Positions 35,787 to 46,000 of a stretch of DNA of 64,000 nucleotides are shown here, piece after piece (positions within the stretch are counted from its first letter, which is position 1; the number at the start of each line of letters is the position of its first letter). This DNA is from Panacagrimonas sp. (GTDB lineage: Bacteria; Pseudomonadota; Gammaproteobacteria; Nevskiales; Nevskiaceae). The position numbers and the translations under genes are program-made. A model generated the notes under the pieces. The model was not told the DNA's origin and did not search any database. It was given only the letters and a program-made list of their open reading frames with translations. Where the stretch lies: positions 1 through 64,000 of the forward strand of contig NZ_JAJFBP010000002.1 in assembly GCF_020697055.1 (NCBI RefSeq). Direction: 5' to 3'.

Positions 35787-36680
35787 ATGACCCAGCGACT
35801 TTTAGAGATCGCGCGCCGCTTCGCCGATTCACACGTCGATTCCGCCGGCGTCGCCGCGACGCCGTTTCCGGGCGTGGTGATCCTGCGCCAGACCGCGCCC
35901 ACGCCGCTGCAGTACGCGATCAACAAGCCGCTGGTGGCGATGGTCCTGCAGGGCAACAAGCGCGTGACGATGGGCAGCAACAGCTTCGATTTCGGCGTCG
36001 GCGAATCGCTGCTGATCACCGCCGAAGTGCCCACCGTCAGTCAGATCACGCAGGCGACGGCCGCCGCGCCGTACTACTCGCTGGTGCTGGAGCTCGATCC
36101 GGCGGTGATCGAGTCGCTGGTGACCGACATGGGTTCGGCGCCGTTCTCGGCCCACGCGCCGGTGCGCGTCGACCCCACCGAAACCGAGGTCGCCGACGCC
36201 GCGCTGCGGTTGCTGCGATTGCTGGATCGTCCCGCCGCGCGCACGGTTCTTCAGGACCCGTTGATGCGCGAGCTGCACTTCTGGTTGTTGTCGGGTCGCC
36301 ATGGCGGTGCGATCCGCGCGCTGGGGGTCGCCGACAGCCACGCACAACGCATCGGCCGCGCGGTGTCGATGATCCGCGCCGGCTTCGCCAAGCCGCTGCG
36401 CCTGCAGCAGCTCGCGACCGCCTCCGGCATGAGCCACTCGAACTTCCACGCGCACTTTCGTTCCATCACCTCGCTGACGCCGCTGCAGTACCAGAAGCAG
36501 CTGCGTCTGATCGAGGCCCGCCGCTCGATGCTCGCCGACGGCGCGCCGATCGCGGTGGCCGCCTACGCCGTCGGGTACGAGAGCGTCCCGCAGTTCACGC
36601 GCGAGTACGGCCGGATGTTCGGCATGCCGCCGGCGCGCGAGATCCGCGAAGCGCGCGCGCGACTGCAGTCAGCGGCCTGA
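35787..36680 (+). CDS. AraC-family transcriptional regulator
   Basis: This is a 297-residue regulator with an AraC N-terminal cupin-like sensing domain (PLQYAINKPLVAMVLQG, SLLITAEVPTVSQIT) and two C-terminal helix-turn-helix motifs (LRLQQLATASGMSHSNFHAHF and the second near IAVAAYAVGYESVPQFTREYGRMFG). The ATG at 35787 is chosen because the upstream frame extension is not conserved-looking and overlaps the SDR promoter. It probably controls the divergent dehydrogenase. Confidence 0.85.
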   Translation: MTQRLLEIARRFADSHVDSAGVAATPFPGVVILRQTAPTPLQYAINKPLVAMVLQGNKRVTMGSNSFDFGVGESLLITAEVPTVSQITQATAAAPYYSLVLELDPAVIESLVTDMGSAPFSAHAPVRVDPTETEVADAALRLLRLLDRPAARTVLQDPLMRELHFWLLSGRHGGAIRALGVADSHAQRIGRAVSMIRAGFAKPLRLQQLATASGMSHSNFHAHFRSITSLTPLQYQKQLRLIEARRSMLADGAPIAVAAYAVGYESVPQFTREYGRMFGMPPAREIREARARLQSAA

Positions 36681-36703
36681 GCGGCAACCGGAAAGCGACG
36701 ACG

Positions 36704-37663
36704 TCAGGCGCCGCCCTCTTTCCGCGTCGGCACGGGCGCCACGTCCAGCTCCATCCCGTCGTACGCCACCTCCCAGCCCGCGGCATCCACTTCGGCGCGC
36801 TCGGGCGAATCGGCGAGCAGCACGGGATTGGAATTGTTGATGTGGATCAGCACGCGGCGCTTCACGCCCAGCGACGCGAAAGCGGCCAGCGTGCCGCGCT
36901 CGCCGCTCAGGCTCATGTGGCCCATGCGCTGGCCGGTCTTGGCTCCGAGCCCTGCGCGCACCATCTCGTCGTCGCGATACAGCGTGCCGTCGAAGAACAC
37001 GAGATCGGCGCCGCGCAAGCGCGCGGCCAGCGCATCGTTCATCGCGGCGCATCCCGGGATGTAGAACAGCGTGCCGCGGCCGTCGCTGACCGCGGCGCCC
37101 ACCGTCTCTTCGCCCTGCACGATCGGCGGCGCACCGCCGTCGGCGCTCTCCAGATATAGCGGCGTCTTGCCGGGCACCGCGAACAGCTCGACCTGCAGCC
37201 CACTGTCCCGGCCGTCGGGCAGGGTCAGCGACACGCGCTCGCCCAGGCTCACGGTTCGTCGCGCCACGACGTCGGCGGCGAGGACGTTGAAGATCGAGTT
37301 CGACGAGAGCACGTCGTGGACCTTGCGCGTGGCCCAGACCGTGAACGGCTGGCGCTCGCGCAGCGTCAGCAGGCCGGCGATCGCATCGACGTCGCCGCCG
37401 GTGAGCAGCACGCCGGCGATCGGCGACGAGCGCAGGCCCTCGCGTGGCTGCAGCGGGCGGTTGTGCTCGATCTGCTGGCGCACATCGGGCGAGGCGTTGA
37501 GCAGGAACCAGTGCGCGCCGTCGTCGGCGCTGACGGCGATCGACGCCTGCGTGCGCGCGGGCGCCGCCGGATCGCCGCGACGCGCGCGGTTGCAGGCCTC
37601 GGCGTTCGAGTTCCACTGCGGAAAGGCGCCGCCGGCGGCGGCACCGAGCACCAGCGCTTTCAT
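36704..37663 (-). CDS. pqqB: PqqB, pyrroloquinoline quinone biosynthesis protein B
   Basis: This is a 319-residue MBL-fold protein, slightly longer than common PqqB. It has MKALVLGAAAGGAFPQWNSN, the HWFLLNASPDVRQQI segment, GDVDAIAGLLTLRE, VFFDGTLY and the C-terminal IHINNSNPVLL block, all typical of PqqB. PqqB hydroxylates an intermediate during PQQ synthesis. No pqqA, C, D or E is visible nearby, so the rest of the pathway must lie elsewhere. It supplies the cofactor of the two quinoproteins in this region. Confidence 0.9.
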   Translation of the reverse strand: MKALVLGAAAGGAFPQWNSNAEACNRARRGDPAAPARTQASIAVSADDGAHWFLLNASPDVRQQIEHNRPLQPREGLRSSPIAGVLLTGGDVDAIAGLLTLRERQPFTVWATRKVHDVLSSNSIFNVLAADVVARRTVSLGERVSLTLPDGRDSGLQVELFAVPGKTPLYLESADGGAPPIVQGEETVGAAVSDGRGTLFYIPGCAAMNDALAARLRGADLVFFDGTLYRDDEMVRAGLGAKTGQRMGHMSLSGERGTLAAFASLGVKRRVLIHINNSNPVLLADSPERAEVDAAGWEVAYDGMELDVAPVPTRKEGGA

Positions 37664-37747
37664 CGGATGATCGAGCGGCAGCTGACGGATCGGCGCGTCG
37701 TGTAGCACGGGCTCCGCGACGCGGCAACGCGTCAGAATGCTTTCGCG

Positions 37748-38911
37748 ATGAAGCATTCCGCCCTTTTTCCGATCACGCTGATCGCGTTCCTGGACGTCCT
37801 GGCGTTCGCGATGGTGATGCCGATGCTGCCGTTCTACGCGCAGGATCTGGGCGCCACGCCGGCGCAGGTCGGGGCGCTGATCGCGACGTACGCGGTGTTC
37901 GCGCTGTTTTCGGGGCCGCTGCTCGGCCGTGCGGCGGATCGCTTCGGGCGCAAACCGATCCTGCTGCTCTCGCAGGTCGGATCGCTGCTGGGATTCGCGA
38001 TGCTGGCGCTGGCGCCTTCATTGGTGTGGTTGTTCGTCGGACGGGCGCTCGACGGCGTGACGGCCGGCAACCTGCTGGCCGCGCGCGCCTACATCTCCGA
38101 CGTCACCGCGCCCAAGGACCGATCGGCCGCGTTCGGACTGATCGCGGCGGCCTTCGGCTTCGGCTACCTGGTCGGGCCCGCGGGCTCGGCGCTGCTGTCG
38201 TCGTACGGTCATGCGCTGCCGCTGTGGACCGCGACGGCGTTGGCGCTGCTCGGACTGATCTCGACGCTGGTCATGCTGCCGTCGACGCGTCCGCTGCCGT
38301 CGGTCGAGCCGCCGTTGCCGGCACGGTTGTTGTTCCAGCTGCCCGGCGTGGGCGCGCGGCTGGCGCAGTGGTTCGCGTTCCTGATCGCCTTCAGCCTGTT
38401 CACGTCGGGCTTTGCGATGTACGCCGAACGTCGCCTGGATTGGGACGGCCACGCGTTCGGTCCGATCGAGGTGGGCGTCGCGCTGGCCTGGCTCGGCGCG
38501 CTCGGCCTGGTCGCGCAGCTGGTGGTGCTGCGCCGCGTGGTCGCGCGCTTCGGCGAAGCCCGCGTGGTGGAGGTGTCCGCGGTGGTCGCGGCGATCGGCT
38601 ATGGCCTGCTGGCCACCACGCACGACGTCGTGCTGCTGGCGCTGGCGCTGAGCCTCGCGGGGCTCGGCGTGAGCCTGTTGCGGCCGGCCCTGCTCGGCCT
38701 GATCTCGAACGCCGTGCCGCCGTCGCGCCAGGGACTGGTGTTCGGCGTCACCAACTCCCTGCAATCGATCGCGCTGATCCTGGCGCCGCTGGTCGCCGGC
38801 GGATTGATCCACGTCGGCTGGATCGCGGCCTGGGCGCTGTGCTGCGCGGCGGCGCTGGTCGTCGCGCGGCTGATCGCACCGCGCGGCGCCGTCGTCGCGA
38901 CCGCCGCCTGA
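37748..38911 (+). CDS. MFS transporter (TetA-like drug/proton antiporter family)
   Basis: This is a 387-residue polytopic transporter with about 12 TM helices. The cytoplasmic loop motif after TM2 reads GRAADRFGRKPILLL, and the protein starts ALFPITLIAFLDVLAFAMVMPMLPFYAQ (region 5-32), as in the TetA/multidrug branch. It is divergent from pqqB and its stop abuts the stop of the convergent TonB receptor. Export of a toxic intermediate is plausible but not shown. Confidence 0.8.
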   Translation: MKHSALFPITLIAFLDVLAFAMVMPMLPFYAQDLGATPAQVGALIATYAVFALFSGPLLGRAADRFGRKPILLLSQVGSLLGFAMLALAPSLVWLFVGRALDGVTAGNLLAARAYISDVTAPKDRSAAFGLIAAAFGFGYLVGPAGSALLSSYGHALPLWTATALALLGLISTLVMLPSTRPLPSVEPPLPARLLFQLPGVGARLAQWFAFLIAFSLFTSGFAMYAERRLDWDGHAFGPIEVGVALAWLGALGLVAQLVVLRRVVARFGEARVVEVSAVVAAIGYGLLATTHDVVLLALALSLAGLGVSLLRPALLGLISNAVPPSRQGLVFGVTNSLQSIALILAPLVAGGLIHVGWIAAWALCCAAALVVARLIAPRGAVVATAA

Positions 38912-41275
38912 TCAGAAGCGCAGGCGCAGTCCCGCCTCGAACCGCCGCGGCGAGCCGGGACCGACGAACCGGCGCGCATCCTCGAACGCGTCGCCCAGCA
39001 CCTCGTCGCCCTCGCCGTACACGCCGAAGGTCTCGAAGTTGCGATCGAACAGGTTGTCGATGCTGGCGAACAGGCTCAGCTGCCTGGACAGCGCCCAGGT
39101 CCCGCCGACGTTGACGACGACGAAAGGATCGATCTTCTGGGAGTCGACGTTGGCCTCGTCGCCGCGGTAGCGGCTGCTGCCGCGCGCCAGGAACTCGACC
39201 TCGAGGTCGACCCGCTCGTCGGCCCAGCCGAGCGTCGCGCGCCCCTGCTGGCGCGGGATCAGCGGAATGCGGTCGCCCCTGCGCACGGTGCGGGTGGATG
39301 CGTCCGGAAGGTCCTCGTCGACCTCGTCGCGCAGCGGGTGGTTGGGCGAGTTCACCAGGAAGTCGTCGCGGAACTCGGCCACCAGCAGCGTGTATTGCAG
39401 GCCGGCCCGCCAGCCCAGCCCGAGTGTCACGTCCATCCCGACTTCGAACCCCTGGCGCAGCGTCTCGCCCACGTTGTCGAAGTAGCCGGTGTTGGTCAGG
39501 CCGCTGTCGGTGATGAACAGGATGTCGTCGTCGCTGATGGCGCGGAACGCGGAGACCGATCCGCCCCAGCGGCCGTTGCGGTGACGCAGACCCAGCTCGG
39601 CGGTGCGCGTGACCACTTCATCGAGCGGCGGATCGTCGACGAAGCCGTTGGGCAGGCGGCAGGGGTCGTCCGGGTTGGCGCAGGTCAGCTCGACCGGCGT
39701 CGGCGCGCGCGTCGACTGCGCCAGCGAGCCGTAGACGGTCCAGCGCGGGGCGACGAGGTAGCTGGCGCCGAGCATCGGGTTGAAACGGTCGAACGTGTGC
39801 TTGCCCGACAGGTCGCCGTCCGGGATCTGGTCGCGCAGCTCGATGCGGGTGTGGTTGAAGCGCCCGGCGGCGGTGATCTCGAGGCGATCGGTCGCGCGCC
39901 ACGTGTCCATCAGGAACACGCCGAGGCTGTCGTTGTCGGCATCGACGTCGACCACCGATTCGCCGACGAAGATCCGGCTGCCGACGGTGCCGCGCGACGC
40001 GGTCAGGCGCGCCAGCTCGGTGTCCGAGACGAACTCGATGTCGCCGAAGTCGGCACTGACGCCGGCCACGATCCGGTGTGCCCCGATCGGCCACTCGGCC
40101 TGCGCCGACAGGCCGTAGCTCTCCTGTTCGGTGCGGCTGCGGTTCTGCGTGGCCGAATCGTTGTCCTCGGACGCGACCACCGGCGCACCGTCGAGATCCT
40201 CGACCACCTCTTCGTCGCCGTCCTCCCCCTCGCAGAGAAACGGGTTGCCGCCGCCGTCGACATTGGCCGGGTCCTCGCACTCCCCGAACTCGGTGCCGTC
40301 GCCATTGAACGTGCCGGTGCGGTTGCGCCGGTAATGCGTGCCGACCGACACCGTCACGTCGCCCGCGAACGTGCGGCTGCCCTGGAGATTGGCGAACAGC
40401 ATCCGCGGGCGGGTCTCGTCCGGGTAAGTGAACACCGCGTCGCGACCCTCTTCATCGAGCAGTTCGAACGGGACGGCGCCGTTGCCGCGCAACCGGTTGT
40501 CCGCACCGCTCAGGCTCAGGTCGAGCCGCGTCGCGTCGTCCGGCTTCCAGCTGCCGCGCGTGAACACGCGCGAAACGCGGCTGCGCGAATGGTCGCGCCA
40601 GCCCTTCTCCTCGTAGGCTTCGCCGGCGAGGTACAGGGCGAACGCGCCGGCCGACATGCCGTACTCGACCGCCGCCCCGCCGCGGCGGAAATCGCCGGCG
40701 CCGAGCTGCATGCCCAGGCCCGGCGCATCGAATCCCGACTTGGTGGTCAGGGCGAGCGCGCCGGCCAGCGTGTTGCGACCGAACACCGGGTTCGAGCCGG
40801 GAATCAGGTCGGCGCGGGAGACGGCGATCAGCGGAACCAGATCGAAGTTCACCGTGTCGCCGAAGGCCTCGTTGACCCTCACGCCGTCCTGGTACACCGC
40901 CAGGCCCTGCGGCAGGCCGAGCAGCGGCGACGCCGAATACCCGCGGTAGAACAGGTCGGGCTGGAACGGGTTGCCCGTCGCGTCGGTGGCGAACACGCTG
41001 CCCAAGTCCTGCAGTCCATCGGCGATCGAGCGGTTGCCGGGACGCGCGAGGTCTTCGGCATCGAGCGACTGCACGTTGGCGGTGGCGCGTTGCGCATCGC
41101 CGTGCGCGGGGCCCGACGGCGAGGAGGAAAACACTTCGATCGTCGGCGCGTCCGGCACCGAAGGCGCGGCGGCTTCAGCGGACCACGACGTGACGGGCAC
41201 CACGCCGATGATCGAGGCGAGCAGCATTCGTGCAGAGGGGGCGCGACGATCGCGCATCGTTTTTCGAGGATTCAT
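38912..41275 (-). CDS. TonB-dependent outer-membrane receptor
   Basis: This is a 787-residue receptor. A signal peptide ends near SWSAEA; a TonB-box-like TIEVFSS follows. The plug domain has SIADGLQDLGSVFATDATGNP, RGYSASPLLGLPQGLAVYQDGVRVNEAFGD (about 115-145) and PGSNPVFGRNTLAGAL, typical of TonB receptors. The beta-barrel ends in the aromatic residue of GLRLRF. The ATG at 41275 is chosen over one 13 codons earlier because it begins the signal sequence. Its ligand is unknown; a hydrophobic compound or metal complex would fit the region. Confidence 0.85.
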   Translation of the reverse strand: MNPRKTMRDRRAPSARMLLASIIGVVPVTSWSAEAAAPSVPDAPTIEVFSSSPSGPAHGDAQRATANVQSLDAEDLARPGNRSIADGLQDLGSVFATDATGNPFQPDLFYRGYSASPLLGLPQGLAVYQDGVRVNEAFGDTVNFDLVPLIAVSRADLIPGSNPVFGRNTLAGALALTTKSGFDAPGLGMQLGAGDFRRGGAAVEYGMSAGAFALYLAGEAYEEKGWRDHSRSRVSRVFTRGSWKPDDATRLDLSLSGADNRLRGNGAVPFELLDEEGRDAVFTYPDETRPRMLFANLQGSRTFAGDVTVSVGTHYRRNRTGTFNGDGTEFGECEDPANVDGGGNPFLCEGEDGDEEVVEDLDGAPVVASEDNDSATQNRSRTEQESYGLSAQAEWPIGAHRIVAGVSADFGDIEFVSDTELARLTASRGTVGSRIFVGESVVDVDADNDSLGVFLMDTWRATDRLEITAAGRFNHTRIELRDQIPDGDLSGKHTFDRFNPMLGASYLVAPRWTVYGSLAQSTRAPTPVELTCANPDDPCRLPNGFVDDPPLDEVVTRTAELGLRHRNGRWGGSVSAFRAISDDDILFITDSGLTNTGYFDNVGETLRQGFEVGMDVTLGLGWRAGLQYTLLVAEFRDDFLVNSPNHPLRDEVDEDLPDASTRTVRRGDRIPLIPRQQGRATLGWADERVDLEVEFLARGSSRYRGDEANVDSQKIDPFVVVNVGGTWALSRQLSLFASIDNLFDRNFETFGVYGEGDEVLGDAFEDARRFVGPGSPRRFEAGLRLRF

Positions 41276-41431
41276 GGGCGCCGCGATTACCGCCTGCGGC
41301 CGCCTCCTACGCAACGGGTGAAGGCTGCTTCAGGACTTTTTCCCGGGCTCTGCGCCCGCGGCGCGCGGACTTGATCCGAGAACGGAACGGAATGCAACTG
41401 TCGAGATACAAAAAAACCCTTAAAAAATGCA

Positions 41432-41460
41432 TTGGCGTTGAGCCGGACATGGACTACATT
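41432..41460 (+). promoter_or_regulatory. Promoter of the HU-like gene
   Basis: TTGGCG (41432-41437) and TACATT (41455-41460) are spaced 17 bases, with an A-rich stretch upstream (41410-41428) that could be an UP element. A perfect TTCGCGTG/CACGCGAA inverted repeat (41468-41475, 41490-41497) starts near the predicted transcription start. Confidence 0.5.
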
Positions 41461-41560
41461 CCGCACGTTCGCGTGAAAACCCGCGTGGTCACGCGAAAAC
41501 AACGGTTCCGCTGCACCCTCGTCATCCCGTTCCATCACGATCACTACTGGAAAATCACGA

Positions 41561-41908
41561 ATGGCCAAGAGCAAGAAAGCTGCTTCCGCACCCAAGCCGA
41601 TCAAGGACGCCCTGAGCAAGTCGGGCCTGGTCGCTCACCTCGCCGAGACCGCCGAAGTCGCCGCCAAAGACGTCCGCGCGATCCTGTCCGCCCTCGAGGG
41701 CGCCGTCGCCGGTTCGATCAGCAAGAAGGGCGCAGGCTCCTTCGTGCTTCCCGGTCTGCTGAAGATCACGTCGGTGAGCGTGCCGGCCAAGCCCAAGCGC
41801 AAGGGCATCAACCCGTTCACCAAGGAAGAGCAGTGGTTCGCGGCCAAGCCCGCCACCGTGAAGGTGAAGGTGCGTCCGCTGAAGAAGCTCAAGGACGCGG
41901 CGCTCTGA
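41561..41908 (+). CDS. HU/IHF-family DNA-binding protein
   Basis: This is a 115-residue basic protein with a Lys/Ala-rich tail of about 18 residues followed by a histone-like fold: GLVAHLAETAEVAAKDVRAILSAL and the DNA-binding arm around SFVLPGLLKITSVSV, then GINPFTKEE and a basic C-terminus. It is longer than HU (about 90). It probably shapes nucleoid DNA; expression from a strong-looking promoter is consistent. Confidence 0.85.
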   Translation: MAKSKKAASAPKPIKDALSKSGLVAHLAETAEVAAKDVRAILSALEGAVAGSISKKGAGSFVLPGLLKITSVSVPAKPKRKGINPFTKEEQWFAAKPATVKVKVRPLKKLKDAAL

Positions 41909-41964
41909 TAGCGCCTGCGCAGGGCCGACGGCGCGTCCATCGCCCTGCGCTCTTGATGTAACCC

Positions 41965-41998
41965 CGATGGGTTCCGCGGTACACCGCGGAACCCATCG
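41965..41998 (+). terminator. Hairpin downstream of the HU-like gene
   Basis: Stem CGATGGGTTCCGCGG (41965-41979) pairs with CCGCGGAACCCATCG (41984-41998) across a four-base loop. The 15-bp perfect stem is strong, but no T run follows. It separates the HU-like gene from the CitE-like gene. Confidence 0.7.
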
Positions 41999-42061
41999 CT
42001 CATTCAGGCCTCCTGCACGCACTGCGCCGCGGTCCTGGCCTGCGAAGCAAGGAGCCCATCC

Positions 42062-42913
42062 GTGATGCGATCCATCCTGTTCGTTCCCGCGGACAGCGAG
42101 AAGAAGCTGTCGAAGGCGGCCGGCACCCCCGCCGACGCCCTGGTTCTCGACCTCGAGGACGCCGTATTGCCCGACCGCAAGCCGCAGGCGCGCCTGATGA
42201 TGCGCGAGTACCTCGGTGCGCTGTCCGACCGCAGCCGAATGTGGGTGCGGGTCAACGACCTCACCTCCGGCGAGATCCTGCGCGACCTCGCCCAGACCGT
42301 GCCCGCGCGTCCCGCCGGCATCCTGCTGCCCAAGATCCGTGGTCCCGAGGACGTCGCCGTCGTCGGTCACTACCTCGACGCGCTCGAATCCGAGCACGGA
42401 CTCGAACCCGGCCAGATCCGCGTGATGGCGATCGTCACCGAGACGCCCGCCGCGATGCTGCGCATGGGAGAGATCGCCAAACAGGCGCATCCGCGCATCA
42501 GCCACGTCGCCTGGGGCGGCGAGGACCTGAGCTCGGCGCTGGGCGCGGGCGATCCGCGCACGCCCGAGGGTGCGTGGCGTCCGATGTACGAGTACGCGCG
42601 CAACCAGTGCCTGCTGCTGGGGCATGCGATGAGTGTCGAGGTAATGGATACCGTCTATGTCAACTTCAAGGATCCCGAGGGACTTAAGAAGTCCTGCGCG
42701 CAATCGCGTTACGACGGCTTCACCGGCCGCATCGCGATCCATCCCGACCAGTGCGCCGCGATCAACGAGGCGTTCACGCCCAGCGCCGAGGAACGCGCGA
42801 TGGCCCAGCGCATCATCGATGCGTTCCAGTCGGGCGCGGGCGCGGTGTCGATCGACGGCAAGATGTACGACATCCCGCACCTGAAGGCGGCGCGGCGGCT
42901 GCTGGCGAGCTAG
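42062..42913 (+). CDS. HpcH/HpaI aldolase/citrate lyase family protein (CitE-like)
   Basis: This is a 283-residue protein of the CitE/malyl-CoA lyase fold. It has RSILFVPADSEKKL, DALVLDLEDAVLPDRK (metal-binding acidic cluster), ILLPKIRGPEDV, MAIVTETPAAML and HVAWGGEDLSSALG. These enzymes cleave or form acyl-CoA C-C bonds such as malyl- or citramalyl-CoA. AAGGAG lies seven bases before GTG 42062 and ten before the next codon ATG 42065; either may start. The substrate is not evident. Confidence 0.8.
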   Translation: MMRSILFVPADSEKKLSKAAGTPADALVLDLEDAVLPDRKPQARLMMREYLGALSDRSRMWVRVNDLTSGEILRDLAQTVPARPAGILLPKIRGPEDVAVVGHYLDALESEHGLEPGQIRVMAIVTETPAAMLRMGEIAKQAHPRISHVAWGGEDLSSALGAGDPRTPEGAWRPMYEYARNQCLLLGHAMSVEVMDTVYVNFKDPEGLKKSCAQSRYDGFTGRIAIHPDQCAAINEAFTPSAEERAMAQRIIDAFQSGAGAVSIDGKMYDIPHLKAARRLLAS

Positions 42914-42922
42914 CCGGAGTCT

Positions 42923-43013
42923 CAAAAGCCGTCACCGCAAAGGCAAAAGAAAGGACGCAAAGAAATGAATCTTTGCGTCCTTTTTCTTTTCTCTGCGCCT
43001 TTGCGGTTACGTC
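42923..43013. repeat. Long palindromic intergenic repeat, copy 2
   Basis: Left arm AAAAGCCGTCACCGCAAAGG then AAAGAAAGGACGCAAAG faces the right arm TTTGCGTCCTTTTTCTTTTC ending TTTGCGGTTACG. It lies between convergent genes CitE-like and icmF. Confidence 0.85.
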
Positions 43014-43040
43014 TGTAAACGGCGGCGCGGCAAGCCGGCC

Positions 43041-46000
43041 TTACATGTTGCGCCGATAACGCCCGCCCACCTCGAACAGCGCCTGCGTGATCTGGCCCAG
43101 CGAGCAGTGGCGCACGGCCTCCATCAGCACCTCGAAGGTGTTGCCGTTGCTGATCACCACGTCGCGCAGGCGCTGCAGCACCTGTTTGCCCGGTTCGCGA
43201 TGCGCGTCCTGGAAGCTCTTGAGGCGCTTGAGCTGGCTCTGCTTCTCCTCGTCCGAGGAGCGCGCGAGCTCGACGGTTTCGAGCGCGGCATCGCCGTGCG
43301 GATTGCGGAAGGTGTTCACGCCGATCAGCGGCAGCGAGCCGTCGTGCTTCTTGTGCTCGTACAGCATCGACTCTTCCTGGATCTTGCCGCGCTGGTAGCC
43401 GGTCTCCATCGCGCCGAGCACGCCGCCGCGGCCGGCGATGGCCTCGAACTCGCGCAGCACGGCCTCTTCGACCAGGTCGGTCAGCTCGTCGACGATGAAG
43501 CTGCCCTGCAGCGAGTTCTCGTTCTTGGCCAGGCCGAACTCGCGGTTGATGATCAGCTGGATCGCCATCGCGCGGCGCACCGACTCCTCGGTGGGCGTGG
43601 TGATCGCCTCGTCGTAGGCGTTGGTGTGCAGCGAGTTGCAGTTGTCGTTGATCGCGATCAGCGCCTGCAGCGTCGTGCGGATATCGTTGAAGTTCATCTC
43701 CTGGGCGTGCAGCGAACGGCCCGAGGTCTGCACGTGGTACTTGAGCTTCTGGCTGCGCTCGTTGGCGCCGTAGCGGTTCTTCATCGCCACCGCCCAGATG
43801 CGGCGGGCCACGCGGCCGATCACCGTGTACTCGGGATCCATTCCGTTGGAGAAGAAGAACGACAGGTTGGGCGCGAAGTCGTCGATCTTCATGCCGCGCG
43901 CCAGGTACGACTCCACGTAGGTGAAACCGTTGGCGAGCGTGAAGGCGAGCTGCGAGATCGGGTTCGCCCCGGCCTCGGCGATGTGATAGCCCGAGATCGA
44001 CACCGAGTAGAAGTTCTGCACCTTGTGCTGGACGAAGTACTCCTGGATGTCGCCCATCATCTTGAGCGCGAACTCGGTCGAGAAGATGCAGGTGTTCTGG
44101 CCCTGGTCCTCCTTGAGGATGTCGGCCTGCACGGTGCCGCGCACCGTCGAGAGCGTGTACGCCTTGATCTTGGCCGCTTCCTCGTCGTTCGGACCGCGGC
44201 CTTTTTCCTTCGTGAACTTTTCGACCTGCTGCTCGATGGCGGTGTTCATGAACATCGCCAGGATCATCGGCGCGGGGCCGTTGATGGTCATCGACACCGA
44301 CGTGGTCGGCGCGCACAGGTCGAAGCCGCCGTACAGCACCTTCATGTCCTCGAGCGTGCAGATCGACACCCCCGAGTTGCCGACCTTGCCGTAGATGTCC
44401 GGCCGCAGGTCAGGATCCCAGCCGTACAAGGTCACCGAGTCGAACGCCGTCGACAGGCGGTGCGCCGGCATGCCTTCGGAGACCCGCTTGAAACGACGGT
44501 TCGTGCGGAAGGCGTCGCCTTCACCCGCGAACATGCGCGTCGGGTCCTCGCCTTCCCGCTTGAACGGGAACACGCCGGCCGTGTACGGGTAGTAGCCCGG
44601 CAGGTTCTCCTTCATCAGGAAGCGCAGCGTCTCGCCGTCGTCCTCGTAGCGCGGCAGCGACACCTTGCGGATCGTGCTGCCCGACAGCGAGTCGGTGGTG
44701 AGCCTGGTGCGCAGCTCCTTGTCGCGCACCTTGGTGACCAGCTCGTCGCGCGAGTAGTCGGCCTGGATCGTCGGCCACTGGGCCAGCAGCTTGCGCGCAG
44801 CAGGGGTGAGCTCGCCGTCCTTGGACGACACCAGCTCGTCGAGACCTTCGACCGGCTTGCCGGCCGCCTCCAGCAGTGCCTTGGCGGTCTTCAGCGACTG
44901 GCGTTCGCGCGCCACGCGCGCCTGCGCCGCCACTTCCTTGTGATAACCGCGCACGCTGTCGGCGATGTCGGCGAGGTAGCGCACGCGCTCCGGCGGCACG
45001 ATCGCTCGACCGCCGCTGCTGCTCTTGACGGCGACCACCGGCAGCTTGCCGGCGGCGGGCTTGAGGCCTTTCAGCGTGAGCTTGGGCAGCATCGCCTGGT
45101 AGAGCGCGGTGACGCCGTCGTCGTTGAACCGCGCGGCCATCGTGCCGTACACCGGCATCGTGTCCGGCGCCCTCATGAACAGCTCGCGGTTGCGCTGGTA
45201 CTGCTTGCGGACGTCGCGCAGCGCGTCTTCGGCGCCCTTGCGGTCGAACTTGTTGATCGCCACGAAGTCGGCGAAGTCGAGCATGTCGATCTTCTCGAGC
45301 TGCGAGGCGGCGCCGAACTCCGGCGTCATCACGTACAGCGACAGATCGACGAACGGCACGATCGCCGCGTCGCCCTGGCCGATGCCCGAGGTCTCCACCA
45401 CCACCAGGTCGAAGCCCGCGAGCTTGCACGCGGCGATGACTTCCGGCAGCGCCGCCGAGATCTCCATGCCGGTGTCGCGCGTGGCCAGCGAGCGCATGTA
45501 GACATTGGGCGACTCGATCGCGTTCATGCGGATGCGATCACCGAGCAGCGCGCCGCCGGTGCGCTTGCGCGAAGGATCGATCGAGACGACCGCGACCTTG
45601 AGCTTGTCCTCCTGGTCCAGGCGCAGGCGCAGGATCAGTTCGTCGGTGAGCGAGGACTTGCCCGCGCCGCCGGTGCCGGTGATACCCAGCACGGGAACCT
45701 TGAGGCCCTTGGCCTTCTCGATCAGCTCGGCCTTGAGCGTGTCGGCGTAACTGCCACCTTCGAGCGCCGTGATGATGCGCGCCAGCGCGCGGCGATCGCC
45801 CGACTCGAGTGCGCCGAGCACTTCGCCGGCCTTGGGCGCCACTGCGGCGAGGTCCGCGTCGGACTTGCTCAACAGATCGTTGATCATGCCCTGCAGGCCC
45901 ATCGTCGCCCCGTCCTCCGGCGAGTAGATGCGCGCCACGCCGTAGCTCATCAGCTCGCGGATCTCGGCGGGCACGATCACGCCGCCGCCGCCGCCGAACA

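Noticed and set aside
37664-37747. pqqA precursor gene
   Set aside because: No short frame with the conserved Glu-Tyr pair lies near pqqB.
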